From Adiantum capillus-veneris (taxonomy: Eukaryota; Streptophyta; Polypodiopsida; Polypodiales; Pteridaceae), in assembly GCA_014529385.2 (NCBI GenBank), contig CM043952.1, positions 64,998,370 to 65,062,369 of the forward strand: 64,000 nt of DNA. Direction: 5' to 3'. Positions 11,714-23,114 of this stretch are shown here, piece after piece (the first letter of the stretch is position 1; every line of letters begins with the position of its first letter). The translations under genes and the position numbers were made by a program. The notes below the pieces were generated by a model that saw only the letters and a list, made by a program, of their open reading frames with translations, did not search any database and was not told where the DNA came from.

Positions 11714-12117
11714 TTGGGCTTCATGGCTAGGGAAATCATAATGGAAGCACACAAGAGGTCTAAAGGTGGTTTATGGTCAAACCTTAACATTCAAAACAGG
11801 CTTCTTCCCCCCTCCGCTGTGAAGGCTCAAGTAGGTGGGTTTACTGGGAAGTTTATTGAAAAATGTAGTAAAGACGCTAAGGCACTCAAGTGGAAGGAAG
11901 AGATTAGGTAGTGGCAAGGCACGGCAAGACATTGGTCTCGTTGAGGCCCCATCGTAGAAGGCTTGGGCCTTAATGATCATTAGATTGAAATAGCTAGGAA
12001 TTTTAACAATAAGGGCTTTCACACCCTTGATTCTCTTTGGAATTCTCAAAGAGATGATTGAAAATCCTTGGAGCACATGAAACTATGCGTTAATCTCTCA
12101 CTCCAACAGGAGATCCT
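11714..12117 (+). mobile_element. LINE (post-RT part), host of the Copia insertion
   Basis: The plus strand reads, with frame breaks, SKGGLW followed by LNIQNRLL and later NFNNKGFHTLDSLWNSQRDD, then SLEHMKLCVNLSLQQEIL. This is the usual spacer between RT and the zinc-binding domain in plant LINEs. It ends exactly at the Copia 5' LTR (12118). It continues, after the Copia, in the inverted block 14831-14350. Confidence 0.65.
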
Positions 12118-12344
12118 TGTTACCATATACATGTGGTGGTGATGTGTGTGAACACAGTAGGACCGTTGGGGCATTTTTTCCCTCTTTAGGAGGTTGTTTC
12201 CCCCGTGCATTGTATATACGCCCATCACTCTAGGGCTATCCATCTTTCCATTGCACACTAAGTAAAACACTCTCTATTGTGTGCCTTGATCTTCCTTCGT
12301 CTTCTCCAAGTTGTGTGCATTTCCTTGCAACCCTAATTCTAACA
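12118..12344 (+). repeat. Copia element 1, 5' LTR (227 bp)
   Basis: Begins TGTTACCATATAC and ends CCCTAATTCTAACA, directly before a primer-binding site. It is homologous to the inverted LTR at 14832-15059 and to the two LTRs of the element at 20582-23042. Confidence 0.9.
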
Positions 12345-12346
12345 AT

Positions 12347-12358
12347 TGGTATCAGCGC
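12347..12358 (+). other. primer-binding site (initiator Met tRNA type)
   Basis: tggtatcagcgc lies two bases after the LTR. It matches the plant initiator-Met-tRNA complement tggtatcagagc at 11 of 12 positions. Confidence 0.85.
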
Positions 12359-12706
12359 AGGTGTTGTCCTCCCGGGCTCAGTCGCCAGCAGCTCCAGCAC
12401 ACACTTGCTCACTTTCTCTGATTTCTGTGAGCTTTGGCGAGCATTCGTAGGTCGACTAAAATTTCGGGCGTGCTCGTAGTGCTCAGTCTGCTTAGATTTC
12501 TGATTCGGGCTCATTTCAGCCTCTGTTTTCACTACAGACAGTATTGCACAGGCTATTTCGTTATTTTGTGCAGAATTTTTGTCAGTGCCGTTTTTTGCAT
12601 AACATGTACCTTAAAGTCTTCTACGGTATGTGCTATATAGCACATGTTGTTCTAGCTTCATTTCTCCTCTTTTCAGGCAGTTTTCACATCTGGTGCAGCA
12701 TTTACC

Positions 12707-13640
12707 ATGGCTGACAACAACACAGATGTGTTCAAGATGTTTGCTACTGAGGACATGTTGGATGGGGACAATTACCCTATGTGGGCTTACATGATGCAAC
12801 ATGTTCTTGTGTCAAAGGGCGTCTGGAATATTCTGCAGGGCATTGATGTACATCCTGGTTCTGAGGATACAGGCGATGTTGAGAATGTGGAAGGTCTTGC
12901 TACAAGGATTGCTGCTACTGAGTTGTTTTGCCTACGGCAGAACAATCTCGTTGGGATGTAAAGGATGTGCAGGCTCATGCGTTGATTGCATTGTCTGTGA
13001 AGCGCACCATTGTTCCTCACATTCGTTCAACAAAATCTACAAACAGGCTTGGGATATTTTGGTTGATCTTTATGCAAGTCGCAATGAGGCGAAAATTGCT
13101 TTGCTGCATAAAGAGCTGGAGTCGAAGATTATCCATGAGGAAGATGATATGGACACTTTCCTTGCTGATGTCAAGGATATCAATGAGCAACTTATTTCTG
13201 CAGGTGAAGTCATTTTAGACAGTTCCCTTGTGCAGACTATTCTTGATGCCTTACCAAATTCTTACCAAACTTTTGCTAGTACTTGGAGACTTATGACCCA
13301 AGGAAATCCTGAAGTTGTCAAGTTTGATGCATTATGCACATTGCTGTCGTGCAACAGTCACTTTCCAGGAAAAATAGGACTAGGCAGCGGGCAGTTGAAT
13401 AGGCTTCTATTGCTTCTCAAAGAAAGGGTGGTAACAGCAATGCAGTCTCTTCTTATGGTTCTATAGCGAGTGGCAAAAATCCTATTCCTAATGCTTCTGT
13501 TGGCAGCAATTCGTCTGGAAATTCTGGTGATAAGGGCAAAAAAAAGATGTGTTGCCATTATTGTAAAGCTAATGATCACTTGATCAAGTCGTGTCCTAAG
13601 TTGAAGGCCGAAGAGGCTAAGAAGAAAGAGGGTGGTTCCA
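12707..13640 (+). pseudogene. Copia gag (UBN2 type) with zinc knuckle
   Basis: The start MADNNTDVFKMFATED and the block LDGDNYPMWAYMMQHVL are the typical N-terminus of plant Copia gag. At least two frame changes (near 12930-12960 and 13020-13060) precede the block AWDILVDLYASRNEAK to SLVQTILDALPNSYQTFAS. A CCHC knuckle, CHYCKANDHLIKSC, is at about 13550-13590. Gag packages element RNA into virus-like particles. The frameshifts make this copy non-functional. The same gag is seen at 21990-22470 on the minus strand. Confidence 0.85.
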
Positions 13641-13798
13641 CTCTGCAAATTGGTTCCACTACAAATGCAGCCATTGTTGAGTCTTCTATGAAAGGAGATT
13701 GTGATGTTGATGTTGATGCAGAATGGGCTTTTAGTACAGAGTGCACTTACAATCGTGTTGTCTGTGATGCATGCATGTCGATTGCTATAGATTCACAT

Positions 13799-14350
13799 GT
13801 GTAGTATTTCGACAATAGTGCTACACAGCACATTACCTCACATCGTGAATTGTTCACCTCTCTTGAGTCTGTCCCTCATGGGAATTCAGTCACTTATGCC
13901 AACAATGCCTCTTATCTTGTTCAGGGAGTTGGAAAGATTGTGCTTACTGTTGCAAATGGCAGTCCTTTCACACTTGTTGATGCACTTTATGTACCTGGGA
14001 TCAAGAAGAATCTTTTGTATGTATCTGCACTTGCTAGACTTGGACTTGTAGTCAAATTTGTGGATGACAAATGTACAATTCATGATCTCAGTTTTGGTGA
14101 TGAAATTGTTGCATCTGGGCTTTTGTGCCATGGGCTGTATAACCTCACTTTGTATGACAAGTGTGGACAAAATTTTGCAAATGCAGTTGTTGATTCAAGG
14201 GCTATTTCAGATGCAAAACTTTGGCATGCACGTTTTGGTCATTTGAATTTTGTTAGTTTGCTGCGTTTGCAAAAATCTGGTATGGTTGCTTCTTTGCCAC
14301 CTCTTGAAGCACCTGCCAAACATGTTTGTGAAGGCTATATTTTGGGTAGA
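13799..14350 (+). pseudogene. Copia protease and pre-integrase domain
   Basis: After a stop at 13802-13804 the frame reads YFDNSATQHITSHRELFTS, the Copia protease active-site region. The expected D-S/T-G triad is D-N-S. Further on come LYVPGIKKNLLYVSALA and the gag-pre-integrase zinc-binding region LWHARFGHLNFVSLLRL and HVCEGYILG, where the second zinc cysteine (C-E-G-C in relatives) is tyrosine. The reading stops matching Copia at about 14350, where the inverted segment begins. Confidence 0.85.
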
Positions 14351-14831
14351 AGGTCACGTTTATCAATGCATCTGGAGCCCATAGCAAGGTTGCGTCTAAA
14401 TAATGGGGTTCCCAAATGAGTGAAGACCCTCACAAATTGAGCCCGGGAAAAGTCTACTTTTTTAACATCCCCAGAAGAATAGGTGCGTGAGAGACTCAAC
14501 CGGGTGATTGCATCTGACACAAGCACCTTCGGCAAGACCTCTAGCTTTGGCTTTATCTCCGATTGGGATGAGACCAAAAATAATTCTCCAAAGGAAGACT
14601 GTGTCTCTCTCTTCACATTTGGCCTTCCATTTGTTTGCAATCCACTTTTTGGAACAGATCCTACTAAGGTGCTCATTCCACTCCTCAGAATATCAAAGCT
14701 CTTCATAGATGGCTTTTGTCTTAGGCGAGCAGAATAGCCTCTTGCCAAGCCACTTCCAAGCTTTCCAATTAGCGGCGTAGAGTAGAGGGGCAAGATTAGG
14801 TTAGAGATTTTTCCTAGAAGCCGATGAGGAT
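14350..14831 (-). mobile_element. LINE zf-RVT segment (inverted part of host LINE)
   Basis: The minus strand reads ANWKAWKWLGKRLFCSPKTK, then KWIANKWKAKCEERD, VFLWRIIFGLIPIGDKAKAR and ACVRCNHPVESLTHLFFWGC. This is the zf-RVT zinc-binding domain (PF13966) downstream of RT in plant LINEs. One stop replaces a residue after AIYEEL, and another follows FFWGC. It continues the LINE of 11714-12117, and its own continuation is at 17790 on the plus strand. Confidence 0.8.
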
Positions 14832-15059
14832 TGTTGGAATTAGGGTTGCAAGGAAACGCACACATCTTGGAGAAGATGAAGGAAGCTCAAGGCACACAAT
14901 AGAGAGTGTGTTACTTAGTGTGCAATGGAAAGATGAATAGCCCTAGAGTGATGGGCGTATATACAATGCACGGGGAAAAAACCTTCTAAAGAGGGGAAAA
15001 ATGCCCCGGCAGTCTTAGTGTGTTCACACACATCACTACCACATATGTATATGGTAACA
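14832..15059 (-). repeat. Copia element 1, 3' LTR (228 bp, inverted)
   Basis: Reverse complement begins TGTTACCATATACATATG and ends CCCTAATTCCAACA. It is strongly similar to 12118-12344. Confidence 0.9.
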
Positions 15060-15072
15060 AATCCCCCCTGGA
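15060..15072 (-). other. polypurine tract of Copia element 1
   Basis: On the minus strand tccaggggggatt directly precedes the LTR, the expected plus-strand priming site. Confidence 0.8.
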
Positions 15073-15134
15073 GTGATGCGTTGAACAAGAGTTGGCACAT
15101 GCGTAAAGGGAAGTGCCATGCCCTGAGGACATGA

Positions 15135-17789
15135 TCAGTCCACAAAGGGGAGTAAGCCCAAAGATTTGCGGAAAGCTTCGAGCTTCTCACAAGACAATAC
15201 CTTTGTGAAAAGGTCTACAAGCTTGTCCTGTGTTGGCACATAAGCCAAGCTGATCTCTCCTGCTGAGAGCCTCTCCCTGACATAGTGGTAATGCACCTCA
15301 ATGTGCTTTGTGTGAGCATGAAAAACTAGGTTCCTCGCAACTCCCAGTGCGCTCTGACTGTCAGTGTAGATAGTTTTGGCAGTGTCCTGTCCAACACCCA
15401 AATCAGCCATAAGGCGTCTGAGCCATACACACTCAACCGTAGCTGTGAAGACTGCCCTGTGCTCAGCCTCACAACTCAAAGTGACCACAGTAGGTTGCTT
15501 CTTGCTCAACCATGATATACATGAACTGCCAAGCATGAAACAAAAACTACTTGTGGACACTCTCGTGTCAAAACAAACAGCCCAATTTGAGTCGAAAAAA
15601 GCATGTAAGTCTGGCGGTAATGCTCCCCCCTTGGGATAAAACAAGCCAAGATGTAAAGTGCCACTAAGGTAGAAGAAAATCCTCTTGATAGCCTGCCAAT
15701 GCTTAGACCCTGTGCTATGCATAAGTCTACTGACATGTGAGACTGCAAATTGAATATCCGGCCTCGTGCTGCATACATAAATGAGGCATCCAATAGCAGT
15801 TTTGTAAAGAGTGACATCTGTAGGATCACCAGCATCATGAAGACTCGTTTCAAACCTGTTTCCATGGGAGTGGCAATAGGTTTGCAATCCTCAACTTTAA
15901 ACTTACATAGTAATGTCTATCTGTAACTTTTTTGACACACGGCAATACCACCATCACACTGCTTAAACTGTATGCCCAAGTAATGATGCAATAGCCCCAA
16001 ATCTTTCATCTTGAAAGTAGCACTCAAATCAGCCTTAAATTCAGTAATCTGTCTCTCATTTGGTCTAGCGATCAGCAAATCATCTACATAAAGAACCACA
16101 ATGAGAAGTACATCACCCTCACGCTTTACATACAATGTGCTTTCTGTTGGACTATTACAGAAGCCTTGTTTGACCAAATGAGTGTCAGCTTTCTTATATC
16201 AAGCACTAGGAGATTTCTTCAACCGATACAAAGCCTTCTTACATCTGCACACTTTGTCCTCTTGTCCTTTCTTGACAAAACCGCGAGGTTGCGTTACATA
16301 AAATTCCTCAAATATGTCACCATTCAAGAAAGCATTAACAATTTTTGATTGATGTACATCCCAACCAAAATGAGCTGCCAATGCACATAGAAAATGCACA
16401 GTAGTCATACGACAAGTGGGAGCAAAAGTCTCTTCATAATCTATGCCTTTTTGCTGTGCATAACCCTTTGCAACAAGTCGAGCCTTATGGCGATCGATCT
16501 CACCATCCGGCTTGCGTTTCAACTTGTAAACCCACTTCGTACCAATGGCCTTTTTGCCAGGAGGCAAATCACATAAAGTCCATGTGTCATTTTCTATAAG
16601 TGCATCATATTCTGATTGCATGGCAGCCATCCAATTTTCTGAATTTTTTGCTTCATCAAAAGATAGAGGTTCCTCAACATCATGTAAGCTAGGCAAAGCC
16701 AAAGCATAACAATCTGATGCATAAGATGCATGGTGAGAGCCTAAACGAGTACGACTAGACAAAGATGCATCCAATTTACTATCACGCAATGTATGCACCA
16801 GCCATTTTGACATACCTCTAGCCTGCTCATTTTCAGCCCTTTCATCATCAAGTACATCATGTACATCTGCATCAAAAATAAGCTGATCTGTAACATGTTC
16901 TGAAACCCCCATAGGCTGTACATTTGCCTCATTGGAAGTTACATTCATATTTCCACCACTGAAAAGAGGCAACAAAGTGTCATAAATATCCTGTGAGCTT
17001 ACATTACTGTCTCTAGTACATGACAGCAAGGGCTGAACAGAATCTTCCACAAACACTACATCCCGTGAAACCAGAATACACTTTGTTTGTGAATGATACA
17101 ACCTGTAACCTTTGATTTCAGCACTATAATCAACAAAAATACATTTGAGAGTCTTATCATCCAATTTTTTGCGTTGTGTTTGTGGCACCAAAGCATATGC
17201 CAGCAAGCCAAAAACATGCATGTGCTCAATAGAAGGCTTTCTATCATGCCATGCTTCATATGGAGTAATAGATTGCAAAGCTTTTGTAGGACACGTGTTT
17301 AGTACATAAGTGGCACACATGATGGCCTCGAGCCAAAAAGAATGCGGTAAAGCTTGACTTTTGACCATACGTCGTGCCATTTCCGTAAGTGACCTGTTTT
17401 TTCCTCTCAGCAACACCATTTTGCTGAGGTGTATAAGGCACTGTAGATTGGTGTTTTATCCCACGACTAGCCAAAAATGCTTTAAATTCATGAGACATAT
17501 ACTCCCCCCCTCGATCGGAACGGAGGGTGCCCATAGTACATTTCGAGACATTTTCAGCCATAGCCAGAAATTGTTTGAAGCACATAAAAACTTCGGACTT
17601 CGCTTTAAGTGGAAATACCCATGCATGCTTGGAGTAACCATCAATTAAAGTCACGAAGTAAAGGTAATTGCCCAAGGACGGAGTTTGCATGGGCCCATAA
17701 ACATCACTATGCACAAGCTTCAACCTGCATGTGGCCCTAATTGAACCATCCTTTGGAAACTTCGAACGCTCATTGGTGCACTTATGCAT
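15135..17789 (-). pseudogene. Copia pol: integrase, reverse transcriptase, RNase H
   Basis: Read on the minus strand from 17789. The integrase core has LVHSDVYGPM, LRSDRGGEY and YTPQQNGVAERKK, which supply D, D and E. The integrase C-terminal region follows, then RT from WMAAMQSEYDALIENDTW through GTKWVYKLKRKPDGEIDR to the catalytic LYVDDLL, then RNase H ending SLAYVPTQDKLVDLFTK. Lesions seen: a frameshift near 17390, TGA for the tryptophan in SPSAWYKK near 16185, TAG near 15917 and a frameshift near 15870. RT and integrase catalytic residues remain, so decay is recent. No start codon is expected because pol is normally made as a polyprotein. Confidence 0.9.
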
Positions 17790-17913
17790 AGTAAGAGCTA
17801 GAGTATTAAGAGCTATGTGGCAGTCTAGGAATGCATTACGTTTTCAGAAGAAGGAAGGTCCTCTTGATTCAAATGTTTTTTTGGATACATGTTGGGTGGA
17901 AACTCCGACGTAA
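17790..17913 (+). mobile_element. LINE C-terminal segment
   Basis: The plus strand reads RVLRAMWQSRNALRFQKKEG followed by a tryptophan-rich tail, the conserved WxxRN block that follows zf-RVT in plant LINEs. It starts exactly where the inverted Copia half ends, which places it as the continuation of the LINE before inversion. Confidence 0.6.
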
Positions 17914-18720
17914 TAGGAGCAAAAATGCAAGCTGCATAAGTAAGACTAGTCGGGTGAGTTCGCCCTCCTTGGATGTATTATATTTTAGCATAACCTTGTG
18001 CAAAGGATATGCAAGGTCTCTGCTCAACTAAACATTTAAAAAGACAAAACTAATCAAATACATATATTTTTGGAATTTACTGTTTGTAAAAATGATATAT
18101 ATTGATCCACATTTCAAAATTTGTCAAAACATTAACTTTTGAGTAAACAATTTTACAAAAGAAAAAAGAAAAGGAATGGCATAAGAAGGTAGAGAACAAG
18201 AGAAAGAGAAAGAAGGTCGAATGGCTTGCTTGTCGTAGTTGTGTCTAAAGGCAACGAGGTCTAAGGGCAACGAGGGTCTGGTGCATTGATTTTCTCTTAG
18301 GCTTGTTGTCCATAGCAGGTGAGAAGAGTGGGGAGTGGGGCTGATCGTGTTTACACGGGAAAACATCGGGGTTGAAGCCAAGCTTGTGTTGCCCAGTGGT
18401 TAGGTGAGCTCATCTGTGGTGGGAGTTGAGGGCCCACAGGGAGCTCGAGGTCATAGGGAGAGTTGGTTTTGTTGGGCACTGACAACACCCTTGTGAATTT
18501 CATGTTGCCTATGTATTGGTACTACCAATCATGATCTTGGGTTGTTAACATTTAGCAAAGACTGAGCAAGGGAGGGTTCATGAGGGCCTGTCAGCTGGGG
18601 GCGACATCAGTGGAGTCTTCAACACCTACCCTCGTTTGGGTTGGATCCCCTATGGAAAACTGGCATTTTCCCCTTCAACAGTTGGGAAATCCACAGTGGT
18701 TGTCTTTTAACTTTGTTAGC
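17914..18720. other. no recognisable gene
   Basis: AT-rich DNA with short ORFs on both strands. No family resemblance or repeat boundary was seen. Confidence 0.4.
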
Positions 18721-18873
18721 AATGGAATTAGGGGGTGTGTCCGTGGAAGCAGACATCTTAAAGTTCTCTCAAATGGAATTAGGGGGTGTGTCCGTGGAAG
18801 CAGACATCTTAAAGTTCTCTCAAATGGAATTAGGGGGTGTGTCCGTGGAAGAAGACATCTTAAAGTTCTCTCA
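18721..18873 (+). repeat. 51-bp minisatellite, three copies
   Basis: Three consecutive 51-bp units, each starting aatggaattagggggtgtg. The first two are identical and the third differs by one base (gaagcag to gaagaag). Because 51 is a multiple of three, every frame stays open; on the plus strand one frame gives a 17-residue repeat beginning MELGGVSVEADILKFSQ inside an open frame 18641-18973. Confidence 0.95.
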
Positions 18874-20581
18874 AATGTTTGTGACAAAAAAAATTCCTAT
18901 GGATGAACAAGATGTGTTGATGGACAAAGGTGATGTCTCTACCTCATCGGGTATATGTGTAAATTGTAGCTAGTGCTCAACATCATAAAGACCGATGAAG
19001 CATTAACGAGGGGTCCAACCCAGATTGACAAAAAATCTCCTATGCTGACTAAGAAGATTTCCTCTCATAAAGCCAAAGACTAAAAAAATTAAACGACCAA
19101 ACGTCTACAGCTAAGGGTATTAATTTTGAGATTAAGACCCTGAGGGTAGGTGTGCCTCAGGGTCTGCTTTTTACGAATGCAAGCAACGAGTCAACGGGTA
19201 TTGCCGCTCTTAGGTTTGGCATCTCATTTACAAGCATATTGAAGGGTTTGAACTCTAAGGACACTACTAAAGTCACAACAATTGAGACAAGAAGTGGTGG
19301 AGATTATGAAAAATTGAAGAATGAAAATTTTTGTCTCAAATAAGAGCTCAAAGAGGTCAACAAATAGATTAAGAAAGGCTGGTATGTTCCAAACAAGATA
19401 TCCAAGACACTGCAAGCACTCTTGCTGGGGGTGAGAGTAAGAAATGGATTTCCTTGGATGATAAATGGGATTTAGTTAATGCCTAGAAGGCTGACCATGG
19501 AAGGATGTGCAAGTTTCACTTACCACAGTCTTCATTCCTTCCAGTCTGTCTCCAGGCGTGACATGCTCTATTTTTCTCATCGCGGGGATTAAGTGCCTTC
19601 TTCATTAATATGCGTGTCCTCGCAAATGAAATTTACTCATATCATTTTCCTCTTCTTGCAACCTGGGTATTTACTTCAAAAGAATCACATCGGTCGCAGG
19701 GTTCAAAGAAACTACTTATCACCCACCCACATCTATTTGCAGTTACTCACTTTAAAGCTTTGGTGTCTCGAACTATGGAAGAACTAAGCCAAGACATCCT
19801 TAAGGAAAGGACATACTCATGGAAAAGATTTAGTTTAAAAAATCCAAATTGCAATCAAGAGAGCTAGACCATGCTCAAAAAAGCTAACAACCAAGCAACT
19901 TCATTCTTCAAAGATTTGAGGAGTTACGCCAAAAGAAAATGCAAGGCAAGGCCTCTGATCAAGATCACATGGAATGGCTAATATCAAGTCTCGATCAAGT
20001 AGACCTGCATGAGAGAGAAATGGAGGAAACTAATGTCCTAAGGCTTCAAGCCAAGGAGAGGAGCATTAAGAGTGAGGAGGCCAACAAAAACACACTACCC
20101 AGATTGATCAAGATAAGAAAACGGCAGGCTGCCATCATTATGAAAATCTCTAATTGTTTATCGTGCCTTGTACCACTTTTTGTAGAGAGAAGATCCAAAA
20201 TCAAATGGAGAGAGAAGATAGAGGAGGTCGGCGGCAGCACAAGGGGTGGGGGGAGATTTTTTTCATTTCAAATATTACTGCGCTTATTACCACGATAGTT
20301 ACCTCTGTTATTGGCGTGAAAATTACAACGTTTATTCCCAAAGCCCAATTTAGCACCTAAACATTCAAATTTTGGCTTAGACATTCCCTCCCCCTCAAAT
20401 TTTGGTGTTTCCCTCCCCCTTTTTATTAAGAACATTATATAAAATTTTAAATTTTAGAAAAAGAAATATGAAAACATGGAACAATAGTTAGCTATGTGGG
20501 ATAACACTTGATTATAGCTAAACTAATCACTATCACTTGATTAACATAATTTAGCATGCTTCACAAAATTAGAGCGAGGAA
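18874..20581. other. no confident gene; possible LINE remnant
   Basis: The plus-strand frame 19939-20298 contains RLQAKERSIKSEEANKN and KIRKRQAAI. This loosely resembles the region between endonuclease and RT of plant LINEs (LEExxxxxxR and ANxRRR-like blocks). The similarity is weak. The rest is AT-rich with nothing recognisable. Confidence 0.3.
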
Positions 20582-20809
20582 TGTTGGAATTAGGGTTACA
20601 AAAAAACACACACAACTTGGAGAAGACGAAGGAAGCTCAAGGCACACAATAGAGAGTGTATTGTTTAGTGTGAAATGGAAAGATAGATAGCCCTAGTGTG
20701 ATGGACGTATATACAATGCACGGGGGAAAAAACCTCCTAGTGAGGAAAAAAATGCCTCAGTGGTCCTAAGTGTGTTCACAGACATCACTACCACATGTAT
20801 ATGGTAACA
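20582..20809 (-). repeat. Copia element 2, 3' LTR (228 bp)
   Basis: Plus strand begins tgttggaattagggttac and ends tatggtaaca. It is followed by a pyrimidine run (atccctcctagag), which is the polypurine tract on the element strand. Confidence 0.92.
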
Positions 20810-20879
20810 AATCCCTCCTAGAGTGATGCGGTGAACGAGAGCTGGAACATAGAGTAAAGGGAAGTGCCATGCCCTGAGG

Positions 20880-22470
20880 ACATGATCAGTCCAGAAAGGG
20901 GAGTAAGCCCAAAGCTTTGCAGAATGGTTTGAACTTCTCACGAGACAATGCCTTTGTGAAAAGATCTGCAAGCTTGTCCTGTGTTGGCACATAAGCCAAG
21001 CTGATCTCTCCTGCTGAGAGCCTCTCTCTGTCATAGTGGTAATACACCTCAATGTACTTTGTGCGAGCATGAAAAACTGGGTTCCTCGCAACTGCCAATG
21101 CGTTATGGTTGTTAGTGTAGATAGTGTTGGTAGTGTCCTATCCAACACCCAAATCAGCCACCATAAGGCGTCTAAGCCATACACACTCAACCGTAGATGT
21201 GAAGACTACCATGTACTCAGCCTCACAATTGAAAGTGTCCACAGTAGGTTGCTTCTTTCTCAACCATGATATGCATGAACTACCAAGCATGAAACAAAAA
21301 CCACTTGTGGAACTCATGTGGCAAAACAACCAGCCCAATCTGAGCCCAATCTGAGCCCAAAAAAGCATGTAAATCTGGCGGCAATGATCCCCCTTGGGAT
21401 AAAATAAGCCAAGATATAAAGCACCACTTAGGTAGTGAAAAATCCTATTGACAGCTTGTCAATGCTTAAACCCTGGGCTATGCATAAATTTGTTGACTTG
21501 TGAGACTACAAACTGAATTTCCGGCCTCGTGTTGCATACAAAAATGAGGCATCCAACAATAGTTTGGTAAAGAGTGACATCTGTAGGATCACCAACATCG
21601 TGAAGACTCAATTTCAAATGTGTTTCCATGGGAGTGGCAATAGGTTTGCAATCCTCAAGTCCAAACTTACATAGCAAGGTTTCTACGTAACTTTTTTGAC
21701 ACGAGGCAATACCAACATCACACTGATTAAACTGTATACCCAGGTAATGATGCAACAACCCCAAATCCTTCATTTTGAAAGTAGCATTCAAATCAGCTTT
21801 AAATTTAGCAATATGTCTCTCATTTGTTCCAGTGATCAGCAAATTGTCCACATAGAGAACCACAATGAGAAGTACATCACCCTCATGCTTTACATACAAT
21901 GTGCTTTTTGTTGGACTGTTACTAGCAAAAGTCTGGTAAGAATCTAGCAAGGTATCAAGAATAGTTTGCACAAGGGAACTGTCTGAAATGACTTCACCTA
22001 CAAAAATAAGTTTCTCATTGACATCGTTGACACCAGTAAGGAAAGTGTCCATATCATCTTCCTCATGCATAATCTTTGACTCCAGCTCTTTACAAAGCAA
22101 TGTAATTAACTTGCATAAAGACCAGCCAGAATATCCCAAGCCTGTTTTGCAGATTTCACTAAACGAATGTGAGGAGTAATAGTGTGCTTCACAGAAAACA
22201 CAATCAATGTATGAGATTGTGCATCTGCTACATCCAAATGAGCTTGTTCTACCATAGGCAAAACAACTCTAACAGCAGCAATACTTGCAGCAAGACCTGC
22301 AACATCCTCAACATCGCCTACATCCTCAGAACCAGGATGTACATCAATGCCTTGCACAATATTTCAGACACCCTTTGACACAAGAACATGTTGCACATGT
22401 AAGCCCACATAGGGTAATTGTCCCCATCCAATCTGTTCTCAGCAAGCAAACATCGTCCATGGCGAATGCC
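20880..22470 (-). pseudogene. Copia gag fused to RT/RNase H by internal deletion
   Basis: In transcript order: gag N-terminus (LDGDNYPMWAYM, near 22430-22395, with a frame break), GIDVHPGSEDVGDVEDVAG to AWDILAGLYAS (22357-22106), then ELESKIMHEEDDMDTFL to DSYQTFAS. The frame passes without a stop into NSPTKSTLYVKHEGD and LYVDNLLITG, the RT palm, where the second catalytic Asp of YVDD is Asn. It then runs to LHDVGDPTDVTLYQTIVGC. RNase H pieces continue to 20886 in shifted frames. The gag-RT junction is at about 21930, at a short shared agta. The product would be a gag-RT chimera without integrase or protease. Confidence 0.88.
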
Positions 22471-22810
22471 TGCACTTGATGTAAAAACTGCCCGTAAAGA
22501 GAAGAAACGAAGCGGGAACAACGCGTGCTATACAGAACAAACCATAGGAGACTGTAAGGGACCTGTTATGCAAAAAAGGCACTGAATTTTTTTTTGCATA
22601 AAATGAAAAAATAGCATGTGCGCAATACTGCATGTAGTAGAAACAGAGGCCAAAACGAGCTCGAATCAAAAATTTGAGCAAACTAAGATCTTCAAGCCTT
22701 CCCAAAAGTTTTGTCAACCTGCAAACACTTTCCAAAGCTCAAAAAAATCAGAGAAAATGAGCAGGCGTGTGTTGGACCTGTTGGCGACTAAGCCTGGGAG
22801 GACGGGACCT

Positions 22811-22822
22811 GCTCTGGTACCA
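22811..22822 (-). other. primer-binding site of Copia element 2
   Basis: On the minus strand tggtaccagagc lies two bases inside the LTR. It matches the initiator-Met-tRNA complement with one change. Confidence 0.8.
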
Positions 22823-22824
22823 AT

Positions 22825-23042
22825 TGTTGAAATTAGGGTTACAAGAAAACCCACACATCTCAGAGAAGACAAGGAAGCTCAAGGCACACAATAGAGAGTG
22901 TATTTCTTAGTGTTAAATGGAAAGATAGAGAGCCCTAGAGTGACGTGAGTATATACAATGCACGGGGGAGAAAAACCTCCTAGTGAGAGAAAGATGTCCT
23001 AAGTGTGTTCACACACATCACTACCACATGTATATGGTAACA
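22825..23042 (-). repeat. Copia element 2, 5' LTR (218 bp)
   Basis: Plus strand begins tgttgaaattagggttac and ends tatggtaaca. It is homologous to 20582-20809 with a short deletion. Confidence 0.92.
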
Positions 23043-23114
23043 AGGAAGGGGGGGAGAGAGAGATGAATGGATGACACGACCAAAAAAATTCATAACTTAA
23101 AGTATGCAAAATGT

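Larger units (their letters stand above)
12113..17789. mobile_element. Copia element 1, split by an internal inversion
   Basis: The 5' half (LTR, PBS, gag, protease, pre-integrase) lies on the plus strand at 12118 to about 14350. The 3' half (integrase, RT, RNase H, PPT, LTR) lies on the minus strand from 17789 down to 14832. A 482-bp LINE piece (14350-14831) sits between them. The base quintet before the 5' LTR is atcct (12113-12117) and the one beyond the other LTR is aggat (14827-14831), its reverse complement. That is what a 5-bp target-site duplication looks like after one end has been inverted. Confidence 0.85.
20582..23042 (-). mobile_element. Copia element 2, deletion derivative with both LTRs
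   Basis: A 2461-bp element of the same family as element 1. The flanking 5-mers are identical: aggaa at 20577-20581 and aggaa at 23043-23047, a clean target-site duplication. The interior lacks protease, integrase and most of RT. It lies next to the left end of the CACTA remnant. Confidence 0.93.
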
